Positions 20,727-32,206 of a stretch of 35,000 bases of DNA are shown in pieces. Origin of the DNA: Alphaproteobacteria bacterium. Lineage in GTDB: Bacteria; Pseudomonadota; Alphaproteobacteria; Rhizobiales; Hyphomicrobiaceae. The stretch spans positions 1 through 35,000 of the forward strand of contig JAGVSR010000098.1 in the NCBI GenBank assembly GCA_019137195.1. The letters are read 5' to 3'. The notes beneath the pieces were generated by a model. It saw nothing but the letters and a program-made list of their open reading frames with translations. It ran no database searches and was not told the DNA's origin. The translations under genes and the position numbers were made by a program. Each line of letters starts with the position of its first letter. Positions within the stretch are counted from its first letter, which is position 1.

Positions 20727-21385
20727 GCGCTGGCGCCCGCACCCTCAACAGCGCCAGTGCTGTCGGGCTTCGAGACCTTGACTGCAGGCTTGGTTGTAGC
20801 GGGCACCTTGATCGTCACGGAGGGTTTTGCAGCCGGTGCGATGGGGGCGGGCTTAACGTCTCCACCCGCGAGCGGCACCGGAGCGGCCGCCTTCTTGGCC
20901 TGAGCAGGCTTGGCGGCGGGCGCAGGCTTGGCAGGGACGGCCACCGGCTTCTTGGGCTTGGACTTTGGCTTGTCGTCGCCCGGTATGACACCGAGACCGC
21001 CAGCCGGACCACCGTCCTCGCTGACCGCGCCGCTCTCCTCGCCAGTCGCCTTGGCAGCACCCGGCTTGCCGGATTGCGCCGCCGGCCCGGCCGATAGCGC
21101 CGCCTGGGCCTCGGGAGTGAGCGGAACGATCCTCGGCTGCGGACAGCGGAACAGAAACTGCTCTTCGAGCTCGATGTAGCCCTGAATCTCTTTGAGACGG
21201 GCTGCCGGGAGGTTCGACTTCCCCCACGCAGGACCTTTCTCGAGATCGGCCTTGAGGTCGGTCTGCCCGATCCGCGTGTACTCGGCCTTGAGCTTCTCGC
21301 ATTCCTCCTTGCCGAGCGGCTGGGCGAGCGCCGGAAGTGGAAGCGAGAGCAGGCACGCGATAAGCCGGATGGGACGCCTGGGCAT
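20717..21385 (-). CDS. Periplasmic protein of unknown function with Pro/Ala/Lys-rich tail
   Basis: A 222-residue exported protein. Residues 1-21 (RLIACLLSLPLPALA) are a signal peptide. The folded-looking part, about residues 22-95, reads PLGKEECEKLKAEYTRIGQTDLKADLEKGPAWGKSNLPAARLKEIQGYIELEEQFLFRCPQPRIVPLTPE, with two cysteines that could pair. The rest is low-complexity (PAKPAPAAKPAQAKKAAAP), probably disordered. Function is unknown; no enzyme motif is seen. It lies 63 bp downstream of tpiA and upstream of secG on the same strand, and so may be transcribed with them. The 3' end overlaps a short tandem repeat. Confidence 0.75.
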   Translation of the reverse strand: MPRRPIRLIACLLSLPLPALAQPLGKEECEKLKAEYTRIGQTDLKADLEKGPAWGKSNLPAARLKEIQGYIELEEQFLFRCPQPRIVPLTPEAQAALSAGPAAQSGKPGAAKATGEESGAVSEDGGPAGGLGVIPGDDKPKSKPKKPVAVPAKPAPAAKPAQAKKAAAPVPLAGGDVKPAPIAPAAKPSVTIKVPATTKPAVKVSKPDSTGAVEGAGASATP

Positions 21386-21448
21386 GAAGCCGCCTCCTCG
21401 GATTTCCCTGCTCTCTAAACGCCTGGAGCCAATAAAGGCAAGCCGGTA

Positions 21449-22210
21449 TCAGCGCTTATAGGCGGCGATGATACCCATGAAATCAGCAGCTTTGAGGCTG
21501 GCGCCGCCGACCAGCGCACCATTCACGTGAGCAACGGCCATCAGCTCGGCGGCATTCGACGGCTTGACCGAACCACCATAGAGAATGCGCATGCCCTTGC
21601 CTTCAGCGCCGAAGCGAGCCTCGAGCTCGGCCCTGATGGCGGCATGCACCTCGGCCACCTCGGCCGCCGTCGGCGTGAGGCCAGTGCCGATGGCCCACAC
21701 GGGCTCGTAGGCGATAACCGTCGCGGCCGCCTTGGACCCTGCGGGCACGGATCCGGCGATCTGCCGCCGGACGACGGCGAGGGTCAGACCCGCACGGCGC
21801 TCGCCGGCTGTCTCGCCGATGCAAATGATGGCCACGAGCCCGGCCCGGTGTGCCGCTTCCGCCTTGGCCCTGACAGCGGCCGAGGTCTCTCCGTGATCGG
21901 TGCGCCGCTCCGAATGGCCGACGATGACCGCCGTCGCCCCAGCATCCGCCAGCATCTCGGCCGATATGTCGCCGGTGTGAGCGCCCGAGACGGCGGCGTG
22001 GCAGTCCTGGCCGCCGGTCGCGACCCCGGTGTCCTTCAGCGCTTCGGCCATGGCCATCACCAGCGGGGCCGGTGGACAGATCATGACGTCGGCCGCACCT
22101 GCCCCGGAAGCGACGGCCTTGGCGACTGCAATGGCCTCCGCGAGCGAGGCCTTGACCCCGTTCATCTTCCAGTTGCCGGCAACGAGCGGACGGACGGCGG
22201 GCACGGACAT
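21449..22210 (-). CDS. tpiA: Triosephosphate isomerase
   Basis: A 253-residue TIM-barrel enzyme interconverting dihydroxyacetone phosphate and glyceraldehyde 3-phosphate. Catalytic residues are all present: Lys15 in AGNWKMN, His99 in VIVGHSERR, and Glu169 in [11 protein letters not shown], with the loop-6 and phosphate-binding motifs [10 protein letters not shown] and [10 protein letters not shown] at the end. ATG 22210 has a strong GAGGAGG just upstream, and longer reading upstream is out-of-frame noise. It heads a minus-strand group with the periplasmic protein and secG and is divergent from ppiD, with about 205 bp between the starts. Confidence 0.97.
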   Translation of the reverse strand: MSVPAVRPLVAGNWKMNGVKASLAEAIAVAKAVASGAGAADVMICPPAPLVMAMAEALKDTGVATGGQDCHAAVSGAHTGDISAEMLADAGATAVIVGHSERRTDHGETSAAVRAKAEAAHRAGLVAIICIGETAGERRAGLTLAVVRRQIAGSVPAGSKAAATVIAYEPVWAIGTGLTPTAAEVAEVHAAIRAELEARFGAEGKGMRILYGGSVKPSNAAELMAVAHVNGALVGGASLKAADFMGIIAAYKR

Positions 22211-22415
22211 TGAACCTCCTCGGCGATCGGACTGGCGGCACCGGGCGGGCGGGCGGCATCGAGCCCCGTCTCCCGGCCTTGCATTCGGCGGACGGCTGGG
22301 CTTCATATCATGCCCGAACCGTCCGTCACCCTCTCCAAAGGGATCATGCAACCGGGCGCAAGGGAAGGCGATCCGGCGCCGCCCCGGCGCCCATCGACCG
22401 GAAGACCGCATCACC

Positions 22416-24305
22416 ATGCTCGACGCTCTCCGCCGCGGCGCCCAAGGCTGGGTTGCCAAGGTTCTGTTCGCGCTGCTCATTCTGAGCTTCGGCGTATTCT
22501 GGAACGTGTCCGACTTCATCGGCAGCATCACTCGCGCCCCGCTTGCCAAGGTCGGCTCCACAGCAATCACCGCGGACCGGTTCCAGCACGCGTTCCAGAA
22601 CCGGCTGGCCACGCTCTCCGAGAACTCAGGCCAGCGAATCACGACCGAGATGGCGGTACGGTTCGGTCTGCACCATCAGGTGATGGACGGTCTCATCGGC
22701 CAGGCAGCGCTCCTCACCCAGGCCGACGCCCTGAACCTCGGGCTGTCACAGCAGGCGCTCGTCGAGCGCCTGAAGTCGCAGAAGGAGTTCCTGGGCGCCG
22801 ACGGCAAGTTCTCGCGCTCCGCCTTCGACAGCTTCCTGCGCCAAACCGGTCTGTCCGAGCAGGCCTTCATGAAGCTCTATCGGGAGGACGAGCTCAGGCG
22901 ACAGATCTCGGACGCACTCGCAGCGGCGACCGCGGTGCCGCAGGCGATGATCGACGAGCGACACGCATATCAGGCCGAGACCCGCACCCTCTCGCACTTC
23001 GACATCAAGCGCGACAAGCTGCCGAAGGTGGCAGAGCCCGACGAAGCGACGCTCAAGGCCTACTTCGACGGCAAGAGCTACATGACGCCCGAGACGCGCA
23101 AGCTCGCCGTCATCGTGCTCGCACTCGACGACCTCATGAAGGAGGTGCCGGTCTCCGACGACGAAATCAAGGAGGCATACGAGGCGACCAAAGCCACGTA
23201 CGACAAGCCCGAGCGTCGCCGGCTGCAGCAGATCGCCTTCAAGGATAAGGACGCCGCGGCCGCGGCCCGTGAGCAGATCGTGTCCGGCAAGAAGACCTTC
23301 GTCGATGCCGCCAAGGATGCCGGCGCGAAGGAAAGCGACATCAACCTCGGCTGGCTGTCCGAGAGCCAGATGATCGATCCGGTTATCGCCAAGGCCGCCT
23401 TCGCTCTCGCTCGCGACGCGGTGTCCGACCCGGTCGAGGGCAAGTTTGCGACCGTGCTCGTCCGCGCCATCGAGATCGAGCCCGGCAAGATGAGCACGCT
23501 CGAGGACGCGAAGGACAAGGTGCGCGAGAGCATCTCCAGGAAGAAGGCGACCGCGCTTCTCCAGGAGCGCGCCGACCTCGTGGAGGAGGACCGCAACGCG
23601 GGCAAGACCTTTGCCGATACGGCGACGAGCCAGAAGCTCAAGCTGTTCGAGGTCGAGGCCACGGCCGACAACAAGACCGCCGACGGCAAGACCGCCATCG
23701 ACCACCCCGACGCTGCCGCCATCCTGTCCGCCGCTTTTTCCGCCGAGCAGGGCTCCGAGCACGAGCCGGTGACGCTCGCCAGCGACGGCTATGCCTGGTA
23801 CGACGTGCAGACCGTCACGGCACCCCGGAAGAAGGAGTTCGAGGCGGTCAAGGACGAGGTCAAGAGCGACTGGACCGAGGCCGAGGTCCAGAAGCAGATC
23901 GCCGATGTCGCCAAGACGCTGGTCGACCGGCTGAACGCGGGCGAGGCCATCGAAACGGTGGCCGCGGAGGCCGGTGACAAGGTGCAAAAGAAGGACACGC
24001 TGACCCGCAACACCGTCCCTCCCGATCTCACCGAGCAGGCGATGCGCATCGCCTTCGGCCTCGCCAAGGGCAAGGCCGCCTCGGCACCCACTGCCAATGG
24101 CCAGTCACGCTCGATCTTCCGCGTCGACGACATCGTCGCCGCCCCAGCGCCGACCGACGAGGAGCGGAAGGCGCTCACGACCAGCCTCAAGGCCGAGCTC
24201 GAGAACGATGCCATCAACACGTACGTCGGCGCACTCAAGAGCAGGCTCGGCACCCAAGTGGACGAGGCGCAGCTGAAACGCCTCACCGGTACCAGCGACG
24301 AGTGA
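22416..24305 (+). CDS. ppiD: PpiD-like peptidylprolyl isomerase / periplasmic chaperone
   Basis: A 629-residue protein. One N-terminal membrane anchor ([20 protein letters not shown], about residues 12-31) leaves the rest in the periplasm. Next is a SurA_N-like chaperone domain ([20 protein letters not shown] through about 190), then a PPIC-type parvulin domain near residues 245-360 ([14 protein letters not shown] to [21 protein letters not shown]) and a second SurA-like C-terminal helical region. It helps fold newly exported proteins at the translocon, so nearness to secG is apt. Whether the parvulin is catalytically active cannot be told. ATG 22416 is chosen because the anchor begins directly after it. 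It is followed by trpE after 22 bp, which suggests one transcript. Confidence 0.9.
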   Translation: MLDALRRGAQGWVAKVLFALLILSFGVFWNVSDFIGSITRAPLAKVGSTAITADRFQHAFQNRLATLSENSGQRITTEMAVRFGLHHQVMDGLIGQAALLTQADALNLGLSQQALVERLKSQKEFLGADGKFSRSAFDSFLRQTGLSEQAFMKLYREDELRRQISDALAAATAVPQAMIDERHAYQAETRTLSHFDIKRDKLPKVAEPDEATLKAYFDGKSYMTPETRKLAVIVLALDDLMKEVPVSDDEIKEAYEATKATYDKPERRRLQQIAFKDKDAAAAAREQIVSGKKTFVDAAKDAGAKESDINLGWLSESQMIDPVIAKAAFALARDAVSDPVEGKFATVLVRAIEIEPGKMSTLEDAKDKVRESISRKKATALLQERADLVEEDRNAGKTFADTATSQKLKLFEVEATADNKTADGKTAIDHPDAAAILSAAFSAEQGSEHEPVTLASDGYAWYDVQTVTAPRKKEFEAVKDEVKSDWTEAEVQKQIADVAKTLVDRLNAGEAIETVAAEAGDKVQKKDTLTRNTVPPDLTEQAMRIAFGLAKGKAASAPTANGQSRSIFRVDDIVAAPAPTDEERKALTTSLKAELENDAINTYVGALKSRLGTQVDEAQLKRLTGTSDE

Positions 24306-24327
24306 CGCAGAGGCGTAACGCCCGACC

Positions 24328-25902
<1,575 letters not shown>

Positions 25903-26062
25903 CCGTCGCATGGATAGTGACCGGAGGCCGGAGAGAACGGCGCCTCCGATGGCACCCGGACGACGCTCGATAGGCCGCCGCGCCGTCGCGCCGCAACTCG
26001 CTCGGCCAGAGCCTCGCACCATCCGCCCTACGCCGCTTGCCCGCCCTGCACCGCTCCGCTCG

Positions 26063-26728
26063 TCACGTCTTCAGGTGCGTCGCCACGTCCCGAAACACCT
26101 GATGGAACATTTCCTCGGTCAGCCGGCCGGTATTCGTGTTGTAGCGCGAGCATTGATAGCTGTCGAAGAGCGCAAGGCCCGGCCTTACTGCGTGGCGGGC
26201 TCCGTGACCAAACGCGAAGGCAGACTTCCGCGCGCCGAGCGCCGTCAGCGTCGACTCGTGCGCGATGCGTCCGAGCACGACAATTGCCTTCAGATTGCCA
26301 AGGGCCGCAATCCGCGCCGCGAGGAAATCGCGGCAGTTTGAAATCTCGGCCGGGAGCGGCTTGTTCTCGGGCGGCACACAGCGCACAGCGTTGGAGATCA
26401 TGCAGTCGACGAGGGCGAGACCGTCGTCCGGCTGGGCGCGATAGGTGCCGGTGGCGAAGCCGAAGGCGAGCAGCGTCGAATAGAGAAGCTCACCCGCGTA
26501 GTCGCCGGTGAACGGACGGCCGGTGCGGTTGGCGCCGCGCAGCCCCGGGGCGAGCCCGACGATGAGGAGCCGCGCCCTATCGGCACCGAACGACGGTACC
26601 GGGCCGTTGAACCAGGCCGGCTCTGCCTCTCGGTTGATGTTACGGAAGGCCACAAGGCGGACGCAGCGGGCGCAATCGCCCGGCGCTTCGGGAGGGCACG
26701 GTCCAGTTGAGGAGATGAGCGACGGCAT
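26063..26728 (-). CDS. Uracil-DNA glycosylase family 5 (UdgB-type)
   Basis: A 221-residue DNA repair enzyme removing uracil (and often other deaminated bases) from DNA. The core motif GLAPGLRGANRTGRPFTGDYAG (about residues 58-79) is specific for family 5, and the later SYQCSRYNTNTGRLTEEMFHQVF replaces the usual HPS-type motif in the way that family does. Cysteines at 19, 22, 117 and 132 are placed as 4Fe-4S ligands (CARC near the N-terminus, AVRCVPPENKP and SNCRDF). ATG 26728 gives a normal length. It is followed, on the same strand but upstream, by the NYN-domain gene with about 40 bp between. Confidence 0.9.
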   Translation of the reverse strand: MPSLISSTGPCPPEAPGDCARCVRLVAFRNINREAEPAWFNGPVPSFGADRARLLIVGLAPGLRGANRTGRPFTGDYAGELLYSTLLAFGFATGTYRAQPDDGLALVDCMISNAVRCVPPENKPLPAEISNCRDFLAARIAALGNLKAIVVLGRIAHESTLTALGARKSAFAFGHGARHAVRPGLALFDSYQCSRYNTNTGRLTEEMFHQVFRDVATHLKT

Positions 26729-26767
26729 GGCACCGAGACTAGCGGAGCACCGGCCCGCTGTCCTCGC

Positions 26768-27427
26768 TCAGACCTCTTCCTCGGACTCGTCCACGAAGCT
26801 CGCCGGGGTCGCCTCGCGCGAGCTATAGCTGTGCGTGCCATGGCCGGCCGTGCTGCTGCCGCGTGAATAGCTGCGCGGTTCGCGAGCCGGACGCTGCGAC
26901 GGGTCGCGGCCGATCTGGCTCTGCAGGTCGTCAAGATCGATGAACTGGTCGGCCTGGCGGCGAAGCTCGTCGGAGACCATTGGCGGCTGCGTCTGCAACG
27001 TCGACACGACGCTCACCCTCTTCCCCCGCTGCTGCAGAGCCGCAACCAGGGATTTGAAGTCGCCGTCGCCGGAGAACAGGACAATGTGATCAAGACTCTC
27101 GGCAAGCCGCATGGCATCGACGGCCAGCTCGATGTCCATATTGCCCTTGATCTTGCGCCGGCCGGTCGCGTCCGTGAACTCCTTCGTAGGCTTTGTAACC
27201 ATCGTGTAGCCATTGTAGTCGAGCCAGTCGATCAACGGCCGGATTGACGAATACTCCTGATCTTCCGCAAGCGCTGTATAGTACAACGCCCGCACGAGAT
27301 GCGCCTTTGACCGGAACAGAGCGAGCAACCGCTTGTAATCTATGTCGAAACCGAGCGCCTTCGACGTCGCATAAAGATTGGCACCGTCGATCAGCAGCGC
27401 CACACGCTCGTTCGGATAGAAAAACAT
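26768..27427 (-). CDS. NYN-domain (LabA/DUF88 family) protein
   Basis: A 219-residue protein with a PIN-like NYN fold. The nuclease-type acidic residues are in place: LLIDGANLYATSK (D14, N17), KGNMDIELAVDAM (D98) and VLFSGDGDFKSLV (D121, D123). The NYN family includes nucleases acting on RNA; the target here is unknown. The tail (about 165-219) is Ser/Arg/Glu-rich and probably disordered. Three start codons follow each other (GTG 27433, ATG 27430, ATG 27427) after an AGAGG; the third has the best spacing (5 bases). It reads into the uracil-DNA glycosylase gene with a 40 bp gap and is divergent from rpoZ, as seen often in this class. Confidence 0.88.
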   Translation of the reverse strand: MFFYPNERVALLIDGANLYATSKALGFDIDYKRLLALFRSKAHLVRALYYTALAEDQEYSSIRPLIDWLDYNGYTMVTKPTKEFTDATGRRKIKGNMDIELAVDAMRLAESLDHIVLFSGDGDFKSLVAALQQRGKRVSVVSTLQTQPPMVSDELRRQADQFIDLDDLQSQIGRDPSQRPAREPRSYSRGSSTAGHGTHSYSSREATPASFVDESEEEV

Positions 27428-27911
27428 CATCACCTCTAAGAGCTGCTCAATACAGCCTTATCGTTGCTTTTTTCTCTTTATGCAACAAACTTTCAGCCGA
27501 GGCAATCATCTTGGCCAACGGCCGCACAGCCTGACACGTTGTATCGGTACGGGCCAACCGTAACTGGAAAAAAAAGCAGGCTATGTCAAGCCGGTCCCGC
27601 GCAAATGTGATGTGCGTAAAACCCCTTAACAGAAAATCCTCGACTAGATTCCTCTTCCCCGCGACAATCCAATACTTCAGTGTTTCCTGCACTATCCAGC
27701 TAGATACAGGTTGCAGGGAGCTCCGGCGCCTTGACGTTGCTGCGTCATTCTCCCGCGCCTTTTGATCACATTTTTCACCGGCTTGCGTTCTACCTCCGTT
27801 CGTGACACAAATTGGTGCGTGACGCTCGGCCGGTCATTGACCGGGGCCGGGTCTTTTGTTGTTGTCACGTTCAGTCCCACAGCAGCTTGACAAGCGAGAG
27901 GTTCAGCGCCG
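27428..27911. other. Divergent promoter region between NYN gene and rpoZ
   Basis: About 480 bp, visibly richer in A/T than its surroundings, with long T and A runs (TTTTTTC at 27469, an A run near 27570). It should hold promoters for both flanking genes. I could not assign -10/-35 boxes with confidence. An 81-codon frame at 27447-27692 on the minus strand is noted but not accepted. Confidence 0.5.
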
Positions 27912-28343
27912 ATGGCACGCGTCACCGTCGAGGATTGCGTCGACAAAGTCCCCAACCGTTTCGAGCTGGTGCTACTCGCCGCTCACCGCGCGCGCGCCAT
28001 TGCCAACGGCTCGGCACTCACCGTCGAGCCCGACAACGACAAGAACCCGGTTATTGCGCTGCGTGAGATCGCCGATCGCTCGGTTCCCGCCGACGACATG
28101 CGTGAGAGCCTCATCCACTCCATCCAGAAGAACGTCGAGGTCGACGAGCCGGAGGCGGGTGCCGCCCCGGTCGTGGTCAGCGAGCGCCGCGGCCCCATCC
28201 TCGGCCGCGACGACGCTGCGAGCGACACCCAGGTCGACGTGCTGACCGAGGAGCAGCTCCTGCGCGGTCTCGAGAGCATGACACCGCTCGAGCCCTCCTC
28301 GTCGATCGGTGGCTCCGGCGGCCCGCGCGATCGCGGTCGCTGA
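27912..28343 (+). CDS. rpoZ: DNA-directed RNA polymerase omega subunit
   Basis: A 143-residue subunit that helps assemble RNA polymerase and, in bacteria with the right residues, takes part in (p)ppGpp binding. The conserved N-terminus is [58 protein letters not shown]. The remaining 60-70 residues are acidic and Ser/Gly-rich, longer than the enterobacterial tail, which is common in alphaproteobacteria. ATG 27912 follows GCGAGAGG. It precedes rsh by 96 bp on the same strand, the standard rpoZ-spoT/relA order. Confidence 0.95.
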   Translation: MARVTVEDCVDKVPNRFELVLLAAHRARAIANGSALTVEPDNDKNPVIALREIADRSVPADDMRESLIHSIQKNVEVDEPEAGAAPVVVSERRGPILGRDDAASDTQVDVLTEEQLLRGLESMTPLEPSSSIGGSGGPRDRGR

Positions 28344-28439
28344 GGCGAGCCGCCGGCGGCCGAAAGGCGAAACTGTCGCCTTCCCGAGACGGCGAGCGCC
28401 GGGTTTCAATGACCCGTCCTCCAGAGGAGTGCGGCGGGG

Positions 28440-30743
28440 ATGATGCGGCAATACGAGCTCGTTGAGCGCGTCCAGAAATACGATCCCAAGGCTGACGAGG
28501 CGTTGCTCAACCGCGCCTACGTCTATGCCATGAAGGCGCACGGCAACCAGAAGCGCGCCTCGGGAGAGCTCTACTTCTCGCACCCTCTCGAGGTGGCCGC
28601 GATCCTGACCGATCTGAAGCTCGACGACGCCACCATCGCCACCGCGCTTCTCCACGACACCATCGAGGACACCGACGCCACCAAGGCCGAGATCGACCAG
28701 CTATTCGGGCCCGAGATCGGCGCCCTCGTCGACGGCCTCACCAAGATCAACAAGCTCGATCTCGTCTCCAAGCAGACCGAGCAGGCCGAGAATTTCCGAA
28801 AGCTTCTGGTCGCCATCTCGACCGACATCCGTGTGCTCCTGGTCAAGCTCGCGGACCGGCTTCACAACATGCGCACGCTCGAGCACATGAAGCCCGAGAG
28901 CCGGCAGAGGAACTCGCAGGAGACGCTCGACATCTACGCTCCGCTCGCCGGCCGCATGGGTATGCAGGCCTTGCGTGACGAGCTCGAGGATCACGCCTTT
29001 CGCTGGCTCAACCCTGACGCCTATCGCGCGGTCACAGAAAAGCTCGCCGAGATCCGCGAGAAGAATGTCGGTCTGGTCGAGGAGATCCGCAGCGCGCTCG
29101 CCTCGAAGCTCGCCGAGGTCGGCATCGCCGCCGACGTGTCGGGACGCGAGAAGAAACCCTACTCCATCTGGCGCAAGATGGAGAACAAGCAGATCAGCCT
29201 CGAGCAGCTCTCCGACATCTATGCCTTTCGCGTCAGGGTCGAGACCATCGACGATTGCTACCGCGTCCTTGGTGTCGCCCACACCACGTGGCGCACGGTG
29301 CCGGGTCGCTTCAAGGACTACATCTCGACACCGAAGCAGAACAACTACCAGTCGATCCACACGACCGTGGTCGGTCCGCGCCACCAGCGCGTCGAGCTGC
29401 AGATCCGGACCCGCGAGATGCACCAGGTCGCCGAGTACGGCGTAGCCGCGCACGCACTCTACAAGGACGCCGGCAACGCGACCTCCAGCTCGGTGCCGGA
29501 CCTCATCTCCAAGGAGAGCGGCCCCTACTTCTGGCTCCGAAGTCTCGTCGACACGCTGCTCCACGGCTCGAACCCCGAGGAATTCCTCGAGCATACCAAG
29601 CTCGAGCTGTTTCAGGACCAGGTGTTCTGCTTCACGCCCAAGGGCCGGCTCATCGCCCTGCCGAGGGGCGCGACGCCGCTCGACTTCGCTTACGCGGTCC
29701 ACACCGACGTCGGCAACTCCGCGGTCGGCGCCTCCGTCAACGGCCGCCACGTGCCGATCGACACCCGGCTCCGAAACGGCGACGAGGTCGAGATCCGCAC
29801 ATCGAGGTCGCACACGCCGCCCGCAGCCTGGGAGAACCTCGCCGTCACCGGACGCGCCCGCTCCGCGATCCGCCGTGCAGCTCGCGACGCCCAGAAGAAG
29901 CAGTACGCCGAGCTAGGCCGCCGCCTCATCGCCGCTTCGCTCGAGCGCGTCGACCACGCCTACAGCGACGACGTGGTCAAAAAAGCCCTGCCGAAGCTCG
30001 GAATGAAAACCCTGGACGAGGCCCTGAGCGCGGTAGCGAGAAGCGATCTTGCGCTCGACGACGTAGTGGAGGCCATAGCGCCAGGCGCCATCGGGCTTGC
30101 CTTCAAGCGCACGGCAAGACCCGACCCGACTGCCGGCCAGAAGGGCTGGTTCACCCTCTCGCAGGTGCATGGGCTCAAGGCGCGCCTCACCACCTCGCAA
30201 ACCGAGCGCATGGCCGATCCCGCGGATGCGGCCGGCGGCATCGGGGTGGTCGCAGATCAGGACTCGGACGGCTCCAAGGGGCAGGCCGCGGGAGCAAACG
30301 CCGGCAACTTCGCAGTACGCTCCTTGCGCGACATGCCGGTCAATTTCGAGCCGGGCGGCGCCGTCCCGGGCGACCGCATCGTCGGCGTGCTCATCCCCGA
30401 CGAGGGCATCCGCATCTTCCAAATCCATTCACCGCGCCTGCAGGAGTTCGAGCACGCTCGCTGGATCGACGTCAGCCTAGAGGCCAACCCCGACGCCAAC
30501 GAGCGCTTCCCTGCGGTCATCGTCGTCCACGCGCCGAACCGGCCAGGCTCACTCGCTCAGGTTGCAGACGTCATCGGGCAGGCCGGCGGCAACATCGACA
30601 ACCTGAGGATGACACGACGCGCCTCCGACTTCACGGAGCTGCGCATATCCATCGAGGTTTTCGACCTCACCCACCTCAACCACATCGTTGCCGGCCTCAA
30701 GTCCAAGGCGATCGTGAGCAACGTGGAGCGTGTATTCGATTGA
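28440..30743 (+). CDS. RelA/SpoT homologue: bifunctional (p)ppGpp synthetase/hydrolase
   Basis: A 767-residue RSH enzyme making and degrading the stringent-response alarmones. The N-terminal HD hydrolase domain is intact: FSHPLEVAAILTDL (H48) and ALLHDTIEDTDA (H72, D73, E76, D77). The synthetase domain has YSIWRKMENKQISLEQLSDIYAFRV, DYISTPKQNNYQSIHTTVVGP and ELQIRTREMHQVAEYGVAAHALYK. A TGS domain follows (VFCFTPKGRLIALPRGATPLDFAYAVHTDVG), then a helical region and a C-terminal ACT domain (VIVVHAPNRPGSLAQVADVIGQAGGNIDNLRM). Both activities are predicted because both sites are complete; it is probably the only long RSH in the cell, as in most alphaproteobacteria. Two ATG codons (28440, 28443) follow an AGAGGAG. 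Confidence 0.96.
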   Translation: MMRQYELVERVQKYDPKADEALLNRAYVYAMKAHGNQKRASGELYFSHPLEVAAILTDLKLDDATIATALLHDTIEDTDATKAEIDQLFGPEIGALVDGLTKINKLDLVSKQTEQAENFRKLLVAISTDIRVLLVKLADRLHNMRTLEHMKPESRQRNSQETLDIYAPLAGRMGMQALRDELEDHAFRWLNPDAYRAVTEKLAEIREKNVGLVEEIRSALASKLAEVGIAADVSGREKKPYSIWRKMENKQISLEQLSDIYAFRVRVETIDDCYRVLGVAHTTWRTVPGRFKDYISTPKQNNYQSIHTTVVGPRHQRVELQIRTREMHQVAEYGVAAHALYKDAGNATSSSVPDLISKESGPYFWLRSLVDTLLHGSNPEEFLEHTKLELFQDQVFCFTPKGRLIALPRGATPLDFAYAVHTDVGNSAVGASVNGRHVPIDTRLRNGDEVEIRTSRSHTPPAAWENLAVTGRARSAIRRAARDAQKKQYAELGRRLIAASLERVDHAYSDDVVKKALPKLGMKTLDEALSAVARSDLALDDVVEAIAPGAIGLAFKRTARPDPTAGQKGWFTLSQVHGLKARLTTSQTERMADPADAAGGIGVVADQDSDGSKGQAAGANAGNFAVRSLRDMPVNFEPGGAVPGDRIVGVLIPDEGIRIFQIHSPRLQEFEHARWIDVSLEANPDANERFPAVIVVHAPNRPGSLAQVADVIGQAGGNIDNLRMTRRASDFTELRISIEVFDLTHLNHIVAGLKSKAIVSNVERVFD

Positions 30744-31189
30744 GCGAGGCCGTCACCCCGGCCCCTGCTCCCTCTGCACCGGAGTGAAGCGGCGGCGATC
30801 ACATCTCGGCTGCGCTGCAGTCTTGCTTCACGGCTTCGAACTCGAGCACCCGGATTTGCCGCCCGCATACCTTCCATGTCGGCAGATCCGCCACATTGCC
30901 GAGCCGACCGGTCCACTGTAGCTGCCCGGAGCATATCCGCAATCGCACTCGTCCATGCAATCGTCACCGTACGCCCGATAGCGATTCGGGCCCCGTTAGG
31001 CGCCATTCCGCGAGGTCTGCGCCTTGGCATCAGCGGCAGCCTGACGTTCCCTTGCAGGAAGCGGCGGCCGCCAGTCGCGAACGGGCAGCCTATCCGATCA
31101 CTCCCGCATCACCGTACTTGCCAAGCCGGCCGCGAGTGTGGTCACTGCCCCTCCTAGCATTCCATTTCGCAGCTGCTCCTGGGGGGCTC
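30744..31189. other. Intergenic region after rsh
   Basis: About 446 bp. The only possible gene is a 49-codon frame on the minus strand at 30799-30948, discussed as a finding. The genes pdxJ and acpS that often follow rsh in relatives are absent. No tRNA or terminator was recognised. Confidence 0.45.
30799..30948 (-). CDS. Possible 49-residue protein or gene remnant
   Basis: GTG 30948 to TGA 30799. The translation has a protein-like mix of residues (SGQLQWTGRLGNVADLPTWK, then VCGRQIRVLEFEAV), with three cysteines and two tryptophans, unlike the Arg/Ala/Pro-rich false frames nearby. No ribosome binding site is clear, and no family is recognised. It may be a real small protein or the end of a decayed gene. 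Confidence 0.2.
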   Translation of the reverse strand: MRLRICSGQLQWTGRLGNVADLPTWKVCGRQIRVLEFEAVKQDCSAAEM

Positions 31190-32206
31190 ATGCAAGCTCG
31201 GATGTTCAGCATTGCGCCGACGCGCAGTGAGCGCTCGTTTGCCGGGAGCCCAACGGGTGAGCAGCTCGCGAGCCTCGCTGCCATGCTGATGCTGGTCGCA
31301 AGCCATTCCGCAACCTGGATGGCCTCGGAGCCAGGCGCGGTCGACGGGCCGGTTCCCGTTGCGACAGCCGCCACCGAGGCGAGGCGTACGGCCGGCACGC
31401 CGGGACGCGAGATTCTGATCGCTGGTTATGCGGGCGGACCGCTCTATCACAGAAGCGACGTGCATCTGACGCGTCCCGGCGGCACCGACCTCACACTGAA
31501 GCAGATGGGCTGGGACGGCGATATGCTCTACTTCCCCATCGACGGAGGCATTCGCAGCGTCGAGTGGTGGGGCTCGCTCGGCTTCATGGTCGATTTCCTG
31601 CACAACAAGGCCGTCCCCCGGCTCGGTAAAGGCGCCCACGGCAGGAAGCTTTCGAACCCCGTCGTCGAGACCGTCGACGCCGAAGGCATCATCGACGGCA
31701 AGCCGGCTCCATCGCGCATTCTGCTCACCGACGTCATCGAGCGCTTCGAGTTCACGCATGGGCACAACACGCTCATTTTCACGGGCCTCGTCCGCCCGTT
31801 CGCGATCACACCCAAGGTGCGGCCCTATTTCGGCGCCGGCTTCGGCTTTGCTATCCCGCACGTCGAGGTATGGTTCCCGGGCGGTGCGAAAGACGACCGC
31901 ACCAACGAGTACCAGTACGCCGGACCAGCCGCGCAAGGCCTCGCCGGCATCGAGCTGCGCAAAGGCAACTGGTCCTACTTCCTCGAATACAAGCTGATGT
32001 GGGCTTCCATCGAAGGCGCGCTGACGGGCGACGAGTCGTTCCTGAACTTCATGCTTCCCGGCGACCTCGCCCGCCAGTTCCTGCGTTGGTGGAACGGCGA
32101 GGAGCCACGCCTCGGGCGATTCGAGACAACGCTGACGGCACATACCGTCGTGGGGGGTGCGGGGTACTGGTGGCAGGTTGGCGGGGCAGCACCCCTGGCG
32201 CGATAG
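31190..32206 (+). CDS. Outer-membrane beta-barrel protein, lipid A oxidase (LpxQ)-like
   Basis: A 338-residue protein. A hydrophobic segment near residues 27-45 (LASLAAMLMLVASHSATWMA) may be the export signal, set behind an unusually long N-terminus. The barrel-like part starts near residue 72: REILIAGYAGGPLYHRSDVHLTRPGGTDLTLKQMGWDGD, then WWGSLGFMVDFLHNKAV, TLIFTGLVRPFAITPKVRPYFGAGFGFAIPHVEVWFP, LAGIELRKGNWSYFLEYKLMW and a C-terminal TLTAHTVVGGAGYWW. Alternating amphipathic strands and this opening resemble the LpxQ-like proteins of rhizobia, which oxidise a lipid A glucosamine to 2-aminogluconate. That assignment rests on memory of the pattern. ATG 31190 follows GGGGGG; an ATG at 31202 is an alternative. 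It would agree with the lipopolysaccharide genes in the window. Confidence 0.55.
   Translation: MQARMFSIAPTRSERSFAGSPTGEQLASLAAMLMLVASHSATWMASEPGAVDGPVPVATAATEARRTAGTPGREILIAGYAGGPLYHRSDVHLTRPGGTDLTLKQMGWDGDMLYFPIDGGIRSVEWWGSLGFMVDFLHNKAVPRLGKGAHGRKLSNPVVETVDAEGIIDGKPAPSRILLTDVIERFEFTHGHNTLIFTGLVRPFAITPKVRPYFGAGFGFAIPHVEVWFPGGAKDDRTNEYQYAGPAAQGLAGIELRKGNWSYFLEYKLMWASIEGALTGDESFLNFMLPGDLARQFLRWWNGEEPRLGRFETTLTAHTVVGGAGYWWQVGGAAPLAR

Noticed and set aside
24306-24327. Tryptophan attenuator before trpE
   Set aside because: Only 22 bases separate ppiD from trpE, too short for a leader peptide with alternative hairpins.
27447-27692. 81-codon frame on the minus strand between the NYN gene and rpoZ
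   Set aside because: It fills an A/T-rich promoter region, has no clear ribosome binding site and no recognised motif. It lies where both neighbours need promoters.
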